Positions 44,105-52,309 of a stretch of 64,000 nt of DNA are shown piece after piece; the stretch's first letter is position 1; every line of letters begins with the position of its first letter. The notes beneath the pieces were generated by a model. It saw only the letters and a list, made by a program, of their open reading frames with translations, was not told the DNA's origin and did no database searches. A program made the position numbers and the translations under genes. The DNA comes from Nitrospirota bacterium (GTDB taxonomy: Bacteria > Nitrospirota > JACRHL01). Location: positions 1 to 64,000 of the forward strand of contig JAOUFN010000013.1 of NCBI GenBank assembly GCA_029858285.1. Reading direction: 5' to 3'.

Positions 44105-44152
44105 CACGACTCCCTGCACGACTCCCTGCACGACTCCCTGTACGATGCCCTG
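44105..44152. repeat. 12-base tandem repeat, four units
   Basis: Three perfect CACGACTCCCTG units (44105-44140) are followed by a variant TACGATGCCCTG (44141-44152). They lie in the divergent gap between the esterase and the MuiA-type gene. Confidence 0.9.
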
Positions 44153-44257
44153 ATCGGCCATTGCGCTCGGCCGGTCTTTTGCCGTTTGGCTCGCGCTTTT
44201 GCTACCGTTGCGGGTCGACCCTTCATTTTCGGGGGCCACAGAGCGGGGAGGCAGGGT

Positions 44258-45979
44258 ATGGGTGCAATGGGCGGCGTGGTCCGGGTGGTGCTGGCGGCTG
44301 TCGCCATCATCGGCGTGGCAGGCGTGGCAGGCGCGGTGGGGGTGGACGCGGCGTGGGCGGGGGAGGTTGCCGCCAGCGCGCGTATCACCGCCGCCACCGT
44401 GTTCGCCAACGGCGCCGAGGTGACCCGCAACGCCCGCGTACAGTTGCCCGCAGGCTCCAGCACCGTGGTGTTTGCCGACCTGCCCCCGCTGCCGGAGGAC
44501 ACCCTGCAGGTGAGCGGCGAGGGAGAGCAGGCGGTGCGCATCGTTTCGGTGGAGACCCGCCGTCGCTATCTGGCCGAGGTGGCCGAGGCGCGGGAGCGGG
44601 AGTTGCGTCAGCAGATTGAGGTCCAGGAAGACCGGCAACGCGCCATCAACGACCGCATCGGTGCCCAGCGCGCCCGGCTGGATTTCATCCGCAGCGTGAC
44701 CAGTTCCCAGCCGCAGGCGGCGCAGACGGCGCGGGAGGGGCTGTTGCGGGACGACCCGGCCAAATGGCGGGGGGCGTGGGACGCCGTCGGCGAAGGCACC
44801 GCTGCCGCCCTGACGGCCATTCAGAAGGAGGAGCAGGAGCGCCGCGTCTCCGACCGGGAGCTGAACCGCCTGCGCCAGGAACTGGCCCGAGTGGCCACCG
44901 GCAGCAGGCTGGTGATGGATGTGCGCGTGCAGGTGGTGGCGGAGCGCGCCACCCTGCTGCGGCTGGCCCTGCGCCACGCGGTCGCCGCCGCCTCCTGGCA
45001 GCCGCTGTACGACCTGCGGCTGGATGCGGAGGCGGGCAAAATCGCCATCGTGCAGCAGGCCCAGGTGCGGCAGCAGAGCGGCGAGGACTGGAACGGCGTG
45101 ACCCTGACCCTGTCCACCACCCGCCCGGCCCAGGGGGTGGCCATGCCGGAACCCCAGCCGTGGCTGGTGGATTTTGTCGGGCCCCAGATCGCATTGAGTC
45201 CAAATGCCAAGGGGGCCGTGCTGGATCGGTGGCGGGAGCTTCCTGCGGATGTGGGGGGAAACCTCCTTTCCGTGATGGATGCCGACGAGTCCGCCCCCGC
45301 CCCCGCGCCGGTGGCGGCGGAGCGGGTGGTGGCCGAGGCCCGGGTGGCGGAGTTCACCGCCGCCTACGCCATCGACGGGCGCCAGGACATCCCGGCGGAC
45401 AACGAGTCGCACCTGTTCACCGTGGCCGAGCACGCCGCCCAGGTCACCCTGCTGGTGCGTACCTGGCCCGCCGCGCAGCCCGCCGCCTATCTGTACGCCC
45501 AACTCACCTATGCGGGCGACGCGCCGCTGCCGGGGGGATCGGCCACCGTGTTCCGCGACGGGGTGATGGTGGGCAAGGGTAGCCTGCCCCAGGTGCGCCC
45601 CGGCGAGGAAATCAAGTTGCCGTTCGGCATCGACGACCGGGTGCGGGTGACCTACACAGCCGAGGGCGACCTGACCGGGAAGGGGGGCTCCATCCTCTCC
45701 GGGCGGCGCCGGGAGGTGGCGCGGGTCTACCGCATCGAGGTGGAGAACTTCCACGCCCGGCCGGTGGAGATGACGGTGTACGACCGCCTGCCGGTGCCGA
45801 AGAACGAGGAGATCCGGGTGCGCCCGGCGCGGGACAACACCCCGCCCACGCGGGTGGACGATGAGGGCCACAGTGGTGTGATGGCGTGGCAGCAGAGCGT
45901 TGCGCCGCGCGGCAAGCAGGCCATCCGCTTCGGCTACGAGGTGAGCTTTCCGGCGGAGCGGACGGTGCCGGGGTTTTGA
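44258..45979 (+). CDS. MuiA-family protein (DUF4140/DUF4139), exported
   Basis: This 573-residue protein has a signal peptide (VVLAAVAIIGVAGVAGAVGV...AWAG). An N-terminal DUF4140-like domain follows (TAATVFANGAEVTRNARVQLPAG), then a coiled coil (about 110-210, rich in E/R/Q), then a DUF4139 domain to the end (WQPLYDLRLDAEAG, VEVENFHARPVEMTVYDRLPVP, ending with FGYEVSFPAER). The family is called mucoidy-inhibitor-like; its biochemical role is unknown. ATG at 44258 follows GGGAGG by 6 bases. It precedes the tRNA pair. Confidence 0.85.
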   Translation: MGAMGGVVRVVLAAVAIIGVAGVAGAVGVDAAWAGEVAASARITAATVFANGAEVTRNARVQLPAGSSTVVFADLPPLPEDTLQVSGEGEQAVRIVSVETRRRYLAEVAEARERELRQQIEVQEDRQRAINDRIGAQRARLDFIRSVTSSQPQAAQTAREGLLRDDPAKWRGAWDAVGEGTAAALTAIQKEEQERRVSDRELNRLRQELARVATGSRLVMDVRVQVVAERATLLRLALRHAVAAASWQPLYDLRLDAEAGKIAIVQQAQVRQQSGEDWNGVTLTLSTTRPAQGVAMPEPQPWLVDFVGPQIALSPNAKGAVLDRWRELPADVGGNLLSVMDADESAPAPAPVAAERVVAEARVAEFTAAYAIDGRQDIPADNESHLFTVAEHAAQVTLLVRTWPAAQPAAYLYAQLTYAGDAPLPGGSATVFRDGVMVGKGSLPQVRPGEEIKLPFGIDDRVRVTYTAEGDLTGKGGSILSGRRREVARVYRIEVENFHARPVEMTVYDRLPVPKNEEIRVRPARDNTPPTRVDDEGHSGVMAWQQSVAPRGKQAIRFGYEVSFPAERTVPGF

Positions 45980-45994
45980 AGGACGCCGTGGCCT

Positions 45995-46024
45995 TTGACA
46001 CGGGGCGGTGAAGTCATATACAAT
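45995..46024 (+). promoter_or_regulatory. Promoter of the tRNA-Gln/tRNA-Glu unit
   Basis: TTGACA (perfect), 18-base spacer, TACAAT (5 of 6). The implied start near 46031 leaves a leader of about 90 bases before tRNA-Gln. Confidence 0.72.
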
Positions 46025-46119
46025 GAAAAACCTTGAAATAAGTGGTGCGGTGGCCCTGCTCGGGGGGGAGGCCGTCTGTACCGTGACCGCAGTTGGCCAG
46101 AGTTCACTGGCGGAATTAC

Positions 46120-46193
46120 TGGGGGATCGTCTAGCGGCAGGACAACGGACTCTGACTCCGTTAACCTAGGTTCGAATCCTAGTCCCCCAGCCA
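46120..46193 (+). tRNA. tRNA-Gln (anticodon CTG)
   Basis: This is a 74-base cloverleaf with encoded CCA. Acceptor TGGGGGA pairs with TCCCCCA, discriminator G. The D-arm region is TAGCGGCAGGACA. Anticodon stem ACGGA/TCCGT encloses loop CTCTGAC, giving CTG. The T-arm is GTTCGAATC. It reads CAG. Confidence 0.95.
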
Positions 46194-46198
46194 ATTTT

Positions 46199-46273
46199 GC
46201 TCCCATCGTCTAGCGGTTAGGACGCTGCCCTCTCACGGCGGAAGCAGGGGTTCGATTCCCCTTGGGAGTACCA
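46199..46273 (+). tRNA. tRNA-Glu (anticodon CTC)
   Basis: This is a 75-base cloverleaf with encoded CCA. Acceptor GCTCCCA pairs with TGGGAGT (G-T at the first pair), discriminator A. Anticodon loop CTCTCAC gives CTC. The T-arm is GTTCGATTC. It lies 5 bases after tRNA-Gln in the same transcript and reads GAG. Confidence 0.95.
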
Positions 46274-46306
46274 ATTGACCCTCCGGAGACATCCGCGAGG
46301 GTCCAC

Positions 46307-46353
46307 AAAAGCCCGCAACCCCCCCCACCCGGTGCGGGGGGTGCGGGCTTTTT
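46307..46353 (+). terminator. Rho-independent terminator of the tRNA pair
   Basis: Stem GCCCGCA (46311-46317) pairs with TGCGGGC (46342-46348), extended by C-run/G-run pairing, and is followed by TTTTT. It lies 34 bases past tRNA-Glu. Confidence 0.88.
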
Positions 46354-46750
46354 GTTGTCTGGTGCGGCCCAGCCGGATGCATTGATTTTCCGCGGGTTCG
46401 AGGCAGCTCGCCGCAGCAATCGGTTTTTCCCGTTACGGCATGTGGAAAGTGACTGCCGGGGGTGCGTGGTGGCCGGAACGCCTCATTCCATGGAGGCGTG
46501 CGAACAATAAATGGTTGCCGTCCGGTTTCCGGTGTGGTATCTCTTGGCATAACTGCTTTGAAAAACTTGGTTTTGGGAGTGCTTCCGCTGCGTCGTGAGA
46601 TGTGTCCGGCGCGGGAGCGGGCTGCCTCGTTTCGGGCGGGGGCCGTTGTCCCTCCCGCTGTCTGCGGCGCGTGGCGACGCAAGGCGGGCCGGTTTTCACG
46701 CCTCGTTGTGTGCGGATCCGGCCGCCAAATCATTTGAGGAGTACCGTGTG
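46354..46750. other. Roughly 400-base leader/intergenic region before the FG-GAP lipoprotein gene
   Basis: This stretch between the tRNA terminator and the lipoprotein start is less GC-rich at 46500-46600. I see no convincing promoter, small gene or riboswitch. A GACGCAA-type fragment near 46676 resembles half of a c-di-GMP riboswitch but lacks the other half. GAGGAG at 46736-46741 is the ribosome binding site of the next gene. Confidence 0.4.
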
Positions 46751-49372
46751 ATGGGTAGTCGGTCATTCGCAGGGTCGGCGGGTGCGCTCGCGTGCGCGGT
46801 TGTGTTGGGCCTTGGCCTCTGGTCTTGTGGCGGTGGTTCGGCGGGGGGCGGCGGCGCACCCGTCTCCGGTGATCCGGTCCGGGAGGCACTGACCGGACTT
46901 GGAGTGGATACCACCCCTACCCCGCGGGTCGGGCCGGACGGAACCCCCCTGCCGGCCGACTACAGCCCATTGGGGGCCGCCTTCAAGGTGTCCCCGATGG
47001 AGGTCATGTTTGCCGGTTTCCGCCACGCTGCGGTGGCCGGCAATGACGTCACCCATGCCCGCAAGGTCAGCATCAACAACATGGTGCCGGCAACCTACAA
47101 CCCCAACGGGACCCTGGCCAGCCCGGCATACTGGGATTCGGTGGACACCGCCGCCCACGGCACCGACCCGGACTGGGACCGATGGGAGACCGCGACGGTC
47201 CGCGCCGCCGCTGCCGGGGATTTTGACCTGGACGGGCGGGACGAGTTCGCCATCCTGTATTTCGACAGCGTGACCGGCTGGATTGTCCTTCGGGTCGTCG
47301 ACGATCAACTGGCCGGTTTTGCCGTCCACGAACAGAACCTCATTGCCGCCAATTCCGTCACCGGGATCGGCGCGGCGGCCGCCGATACAAACGGCGACGC
47401 CCGCGACGACCTGATCGTCGGCGTTACCGTCAATGGAGCCTATACGCTGTATCGTTACCGCATTGGCGCGATGGCCGATTTTACCCTGTACAACTCCATC
47501 CGGTTGTTTCCCACCCTGACGGTTGCGGACTCCTGGGACTGGCGCATCACCGCCGGAAACCTCGATCTGGACCCGAGCGAGGAGTTCGCGGTGGTCATCA
47601 ATCAGGCGAAGGGGACCGGTGGCGCCAGCGACTATTTTGTGTTCGACGACGAAGCTTCCGGTCTGGCGTTGCGGGATTTCGGCGAAACCTCGTTTTCCTG
47701 GCCGGGTCATGCCGAGCGCGTCGTTGCATCCGATGTGGCCATTGCCGACGTGGACGGGAACGGTGTCGGCAATCTGGTAATCGGCGGAATCAACGGGTTC
47801 AACACGCACTGTTCCAACCTGCCCGACTATGTTGTCGCGGTGTTTGACCTGGGCGCGACCGGACTGACCCAACTGGCCGCCACTCTTGGCACGCCAACGT
47901 ATTCCGTCAACACCAGGTGTAACAACGCGTACCCGTTTCATATCCACAGTGCGTGGACCCACGTGGTGGACATGGAGGGGAAAGGAACGCAGAACATCGT
48001 CGTCAATCAGATGGTGTTCAAGGCCGATATCTCCCGGTGGAACGCGGATCCCAACACCTGGACCGGCAGGACCGATGTGGACCACGAGTTTGCGGAGGAG
48101 TTTCTCCCCAACTCGGGTCTCTTCCGTGGATATTACATGCGTTCGAACACGGCGGCGGTGGCGGCGGCGGACGTGACCGGAAACGGCAAGGACAACATCG
48201 TCCTGTACCACCGGTTGCAGCGTTTCGACAATGGCGCCTACTACCCCGAAGTACGCGTGCTGGAATTCGATTCCGCCGGGACTCCGAGGTTCCGCATCGC
48301 CTCCAGGTGGAATGTGGACAGCAGGACATCGACGCCCCCCATGGGCGCCCCCCTGATCGTGCCCGCGGACGTGGATGACGACGGCATGGTCATGACGCCG
48401 GTGAGCCACGAGCTTGTCTACACGAATCCCCTCATCCAGGCGGTACTTGCGGCACCACCGTGCAAATACGGCATTGGGCAGAATGTGGATGCCTGCTCCA
48501 CCTCCTTTGGCCAGGGAAGCAGCGTGGCCTATGGCCGCGAGGGGGATACCACGGTCAAGGCCAGCATGGTCTGGGGGTGGGACATTGAAGTCGGGGTTTC
48601 CTGGATCCCCGGCGCGAAGGTGGGCAACAAGGCAAAGATTTCCGCCGAGCTGGGCATGAACTTCATGAGTTCACATTCGTATACCGTGGAAAAAAGCATC
48701 ACGTACGAAAGCGGTCCGATGGAGGACACGGTGGTGTTCACCACGGTTCCGTATGATCGCTACACCTACGAGATCCTGTCTCATCCGGATCCGGCCATGG
48801 TGGGCACCCATTCATTCGTGATGCTGCCGCGGGAGCCGATCACCCTCCAGACGGAAGTGTGGTACTACAACCAGCAGGTCGAGTCCGGGGGGGGGGCTGT
48901 CATTGACGAGACGGTGCTGCCGCATACCATTGGCCATCCGGACACCTATTACACCGTGGCCCGGAGAGATGCGCTGCTGGCGCAGAACAATCCCGGCCTG
49001 AATCTGGCCGACCTCACCTCCAATTCGGTGGGCATGGTGAACGGGCCGCATTGGGTCAACGAAGGGGGCGGGACGGCCACCGCGACGCTGGACACGGTGG
49101 ACGAAAGAATGCGCGGAGTCGGTATTGTGGTCGGTGCGTCGTATGAAATCGAATTTACCGGCGGCGGGGTTCTGGCCGGTTATTCGGTGGGGGTCGAGCA
49201 CAACGACAACCTGACCAGAACGACCGGTAAATCCACGTCGTACTCCGGTTCGGTGGGCCATATCGACGCGGCGAACCACACCCAAAACAGGTACCAGTTC
49301 GGCCTGTTCACGTATCTTCACCACTACCCCTCCGGCGAGGAATTCACGGTCATCAACTACTGGGTGGAATAG
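46751..49372 (+). CDS. Large FG-GAP/VCBS-repeat lipoprotein with beta-rich C-terminal domain
   Basis: This 873-residue protein begins with a lipoprotein signal ending GLWSC, then a Gly/Ser linker. About residues 150-560 hold FG-GAP-like calcium-binding blades (DFDLDGRDEFAILYFD, ADTNGDARDDLIVGV, DVDGNGVGNLVIGG, DVTGNGKDNIVLYH), consistent with a beta-propeller. The C-terminal 270 residues alternate polar and hydrophobic residues (KISAELGMNFMSSHSYTVEK, then ITYESGPMEDTVVF). That pattern recalls the strands of aerolysin/ETX-type pore formers; this is inference. Likely surface-exposed adhesin or effector. It stands alone after two tRNA genes. Confidence 0.8.
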   Translation: MGSRSFAGSAGALACAVVLGLGLWSCGGGSAGGGGAPVSGDPVREALTGLGVDTTPTPRVGPDGTPLPADYSPLGAAFKVSPMEVMFAGFRHAAVAGNDVTHARKVSINNMVPATYNPNGTLASPAYWDSVDTAAHGTDPDWDRWETATVRAAAAGDFDLDGRDEFAILYFDSVTGWIVLRVVDDQLAGFAVHEQNLIAANSVTGIGAAAADTNGDARDDLIVGVTVNGAYTLYRYRIGAMADFTLYNSIRLFPTLTVADSWDWRITAGNLDLDPSEEFAVVINQAKGTGGASDYFVFDDEASGLALRDFGETSFSWPGHAERVVASDVAIADVDGNGVGNLVIGGINGFNTHCSNLPDYVVAVFDLGATGLTQLAATLGTPTYSVNTRCNNAYPFHIHSAWTHVVDMEGKGTQNIVVNQMVFKADISRWNADPNTWTGRTDVDHEFAEEFLPNSGLFRGYYMRSNTAAVAAADVTGNGKDNIVLYHRLQRFDNGAYYPEVRVLEFDSAGTPRFRIASRWNVDSRTSTPPMGAPLIVPADVDDDGMVMTPVSHELVYTNPLIQAVLAAPPCKYGIGQNVDACSTSFGQGSSVAYGREGDTTVKASMVWGWDIEVGVSWIPGAKVGNKAKISAELGMNFMSSHSYTVEKSITYESGPMEDTVVFTTVPYDRYTYEILSHPDPAMVGTHSFVMLPREPITLQTEVWYYNQQVESGGGAVIDETVLPHTIGHPDTYYTVARRDALLAQNNPGLNLADLTSNSVGMVNGPHWVNEGGGTATATLDTVDERMRGVGIVVGASYEIEFTGGGVLAGYSVGVEHNDNLTRTTGKSTSYSGSVGHIDAANHTQNRYQFGLFTYLHHYPSGEEFTVINYWVE

Positions 49373-49554
49373 CCCGCCGAATGGAATCACCCGTTCCGGT
49401 CCGGCCCACGATCCGGCCCGGCGTGCGGGCACAGGAGGCGCTGCTTGCCGGGAGGGTGCCGTCGCACGTGCCGGTGGGGATTGTCTGTGCCCCCCGGTCG
49501 GCGCGGTCATTTGGCGCACCGGGCCGACCGCAGGGCGCTCTCTCCCCGGAGGGG

Positions 49555-51873
49555 CTACACCCCCATGCCGCCGCTTTGCACCAGCCCCGCCGCCTTGGGG
49601 TTCAGGTAATAGGCCCGGGTCGGCTTGCCGCCGCGCTCGGTGGTAGGTACCGGAACCGACGAAATCCACGCGTGGCGCTCCAGAATCTCCACCGCGCGCT
49701 GGGCCGCTTCGCGGCTGGCCAGGCCGCTCCAGTGGCGGCGGTAGATGTCGCGCACCTTGAAGGGACTGGCCAACTCGGTGCCCACCAGCCGCTTGAGCAG
49801 GCTGCGCGCCCCCTCCAGTTCCGCCGCCTCCCCCACGCCGTACACGCTGCGCGCATGCGCCGTCAGCCACACGCACCATTGCGCGGCGCGCCGCGCCGGG
49901 GCGGCGGTGACCGGTCCGGGAATGTCTCCGGCGGCGGATTTTCCCTCCGGCTCGATCAGGTGGAACAGCAGGGCCAGAGCCGGCATCAGGCGGTCCTGGG
50001 CGGCCAGGTGCGCGGCTACCAGGGGGTCGTTCTCGGCGGCGGCGTGGGCCGCGTGCTCGCCACGCCAGCGGTCATAAACTCCCTGGGCGGCGGTTTCGAA
50101 GCGCAGGGTCGGTGGGGCCTCTCCGGCATGGACGGCGGGCAACCGGTCGAGGTGGGCAAACACCTGTTCGGCCCGTTCCCGCGCTGCGCGGTCGGCGGGG
50201 TGGTCGGCCTCGCGCATGGGGCTGGCGCTGTCCACCGCCAGCACCATCTGAAAACGTCCCAGCAGGGGGTCGGTGGCGCCGCGCTGGGTGGCCCCGGCGG
50301 CGTAGCGGCGCAGGGCCTGGGTGGGGGCCCAGCCGAGGGCCGACAGGCACGGGTTGGCGAAGTGCGCGGAGGCCCCGGAGGGCAGGTCGAACTGGGCCTC
50401 TGCGGCGCTGGCGTCCGCCAGGGTCAGGTACAGGTGGCGCTCCCCCTCGCGGCCGGGGGCGGCCAGCCCGGTCAGCCAGGCCACCACGTCGTCCCGCATC
50501 AGCAACAGGCCGCCAGGGGTGGTGCCGGTCAGTTCCGCCAGACCCCGCACGTCGCCGGTGGCGGTGCGGTAGGGGCGGCGGCGGGGGGGCTCCGGGAGGG
50601 TGGGGTGGCGGGCCAGCAGATCCTCCACCGGCTGCCCGGCCTGCCGGGCCTGACGCATTTCCTCGGCCCACAGGCCACGGGCGGCCTCCAGGGCGGTGCG
50701 GCGCGCCTCGAACTGGTGTGCCGCCGCCTCAAAATCGCGCTGGGCTGCCAGTTCCAGGCCGTGCAGGGGGCTTAAGGCCTCCTCCACCGCCTGGGCGCCG
50801 CCCGCCGTTGGACGGGGGGTGGTCAGCACCGCCCACAGGTTGGGGGTGATGCGGCGCGGGTCCTGCTGCTTGGGAGCGATGCCCAGACGTCGCCCGACCA
50901 CCGCGCCGAGGGCGGTGATCAGGGCCACTGCGGGCAGGTCCGGTCGGCAGCCGCAGCGCTCCGCCACGTCGGTGGCGAAGGCCCGCAAGGGGGTGGGCAG
51001 CATGTCCAGGTCGAAGGGCACCTCCGGGGTGCCTTCCAGGGGCAGGGGCGAGGGCTCCCCGAAGCTGGCGGCCACCACCTCGGCCACCATGTGGCGCAGG
51101 GCCGGGGTATGGGGGTCTGCCTGGGTTTCCTCGTCGTCCGTCGGCTCCCCGTCGTCTTCTGCGGGTTCATGCAGGTCCGCAAGGCTGGCCATGAAGGCGT
51201 CCCCCGCCGTCGAGGCGGCATCAGCCGCAGTTTCTGCATCGGGTCCGGAGGCGTTTTCGTCCTCGTCTTCATCGTCCGAGAGCAGGCCCAGCCGCTGGTT
51301 GACGATGCGCAGCCAGTCGGTGGCATCGCCGCCGCGCTTCAGCCACCCCCCCACGCCCTGGCCGGAGGGCAACCCCGGCAGGCGCACCACCTCCACGGCC
51401 TGCGCCCCGGCGGCATAGGCCATGGTGGCGACTTCCTCGGTATAGGCGACGCCGTCCGGGGAGTTGTCCTGGCACAGCACCACGTCGCGCCCGGCCAGCA
51501 CCGAAAAGTCCGAGGCCCGGACATAGCCGGTGCCCATCACCGAGGTGATGTGGATACCCACCAACCCGGCGGAGGTGGCGCGGAAGGCGTCCCGCTCCGA
51601 ACGGTGGAACACCACCGGCAGGGCGGGGTTTTGCAGCACCGTGCCGACCCGGTACAGGGGCAGGGGACGGGGCACCTCCTTGAGGTTGTCCTGCCAGCGC
51701 GCGCCGTCCGGGGTGGGGCCCCACAGATTCGGGCGCGCCTGGTCGCCGTCGCGGGCCGGGCGCTCCACGTGGAACAGTGTGGCTCCCCGGGCGTCGCGGT
51801 AGGTGAACAGGGTTTCCCCCACGGTGCCGGTGGGCGGTGTGTCGCGAACCGTCACGCTGGTGTCCGTGGTCAT
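49555..51873 (-). CDS. Toprim-like plus DUF3987 protein (primase/helicase-type of mobile elements)
   Basis: This 772-residue protein has an N-terminal region (about 20-200) resembling a Toprim-like primase core: VVFHRSERDAFRA for the Glu motif and VVLCQDNSPDGVAY in place of the DxD loop. A long acidic linker (SDDEDEDEN...TDDEETQAD) follows. The C-terminal 500 residues match DUF3987 in layout (FDLDMLPTPLRAFATDVAERCGCRPDLPAVAL, then WAVLTTPRPTAGG). Relatives usually sit in plasmids, phages and integrative elements. GGGAGG lies 6 bases before ATG. No integrase is nearby. Confidence 0.7.
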   Translation of the reverse strand: MTTDTSVTVRDTPPTGTVGETLFTYRDARGATLFHVERPARDGDQARPNLWGPTPDGARWQDNLKEVPRPLPLYRVGTVLQNPALPVVFHRSERDAFRATSAGLVGIHITSVMGTGYVRASDFSVLAGRDVVLCQDNSPDGVAYTEEVATMAYAAGAQAVEVVRLPGLPSGQGVGGWLKRGGDATDWLRIVNQRLGLLSDDEDEDENASGPDAETAADAASTAGDAFMASLADLHEPAEDDGEPTDDEETQADPHTPALRHMVAEVVAASFGEPSPLPLEGTPEVPFDLDMLPTPLRAFATDVAERCGCRPDLPAVALITALGAVVGRRLGIAPKQQDPRRITPNLWAVLTTPRPTAGGAQAVEEALSPLHGLELAAQRDFEAAAHQFEARRTALEAARGLWAEEMRQARQAGQPVEDLLARHPTLPEPPRRRPYRTATGDVRGLAELTGTTPGGLLLMRDDVVAWLTGLAAPGREGERHLYLTLADASAAEAQFDLPSGASAHFANPCLSALGWAPTQALRRYAAGATQRGATDPLLGRFQMVLAVDSASPMREADHPADRAARERAEQVFAHLDRLPAVHAGEAPPTLRFETAAQGVYDRWRGEHAAHAAAENDPLVAAHLAAQDRLMPALALLFHLIEPEGKSAAGDIPGPVTAAPARRAAQWCVWLTAHARSVYGVGEAAELEGARSLLKRLVGTELASPFKVRDIYRRHWSGLASREAAQRAVEILERHAWISSVPVPTTERGGKPTRAYYLNPKAAGLVQSGGMGV
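51761..51776. promoter_or_regulatory. Weak parS-like site inside the DUF3987 gene
   Basis: CGCTCCACGTGGAACA has 14 of 16 matches to TGTTCCACGTGGAACA. The inner 14-mer has one mismatch. It lies 18 kb right of dnaA. Confidence 0.45.
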
Positions 51874-51956
51874 GATGGCCTCCCCTGCTTGGTGTGTCCC
51901 GCCGTGGGCTGTGTCCACCCGGATATGGCGGCGGGACCTGTGGACTTCGGAACATC

Positions 51957-51988
51957 CGGATTTTGCGATGCCCGGATTTTGCGATGCC
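51957..51988. repeat. 16-base perfect tandem repeat, two copies
   Basis: CGGATTTTGCGATGCC occurs at 51957-51972 and 51973-51988, followed by a partial CGGC. It sits in the gap between the zinc-ribbon gene and the DUF3987 gene and is A/T-richer than its surroundings. Confidence 0.92.
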
Positions 51989-51994
51989 CGGCTG

Positions 51995-52309
51995 TCAAAA
52001 ATTGCGGAACAGATCGTTCAACTTCTGCTGGCGCTCGGCCTCTCGCGGATCGGCGGCGGTGGCGTCCGCGCCGGGCGCGGGAGCCAGTTCGAAAAAATCG
52101 CAATAGTTCGAGCGGTCGCGCCGCGCCTGCCACTCGGCGCGCGGCTCCCGGCACTCGTTGTGCGCCGTGGGGGCGTGCAGGCGGCAGGCGTGGCAGGCGC
52201 GCAGGTCGCGCCCGCAACCGGGGCAGACGTCCTTGCGCGACACCGGCCCGGACAGGTTCAGCGCCTGACCGCACAGGGGGCAGGCAACGGCCCCGGTCGC
52301 ATCTGCCAT
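51995..52309 (-). CDS. Small zinc-ribbon protein
   Basis: This 104-residue protein has two treble-clef/ribbon-like knuckles: CPLCG at about 10-14 with CPGCG at about 29-33, then CHACRLHAPTAHNEC at about 39-53 (Cys/His-rich). The C terminus is a short charged helix (REAERQQKLNDLFRNF). It probably binds one or two zinc ions. Its ATG directly follows the polA stop, so the two are cotranscribed. Function unknown; a polymerase- or DNA-related role is only suggested by position. Confidence 0.72.
   Translation of the reverse strand: MADATGAVACPLCGQALNLSGPVSRKDVCPGCGRDLRACHACRLHAPTAHNECREPRAEWQARRDRSNYCDFFELAPAPGADATAADPREAERQQKLNDLFRNF

Noticed and set aside
44078-44257. Extended N terminus of the MuiA-type protein with HDSL repeats
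   Set aside because: The signal peptide and a good Shine-Dalgarno place the start at 44258; the upstream frame just reads through the tandem repeat.
46660-46720. Half of a c-di-GMP (GEMM) riboswitch
   Set aside because: A GGCGACGCAAGGC-like element is present, but the required upstream GCAAACC half and pairing stems are absent.
46199-52000. tRNA-Glu attachment-site duplication marking an integrated element
   Set aside because: I looked for a second copy of the tRNA 3' end downstream and found none, nor any integrase gene.
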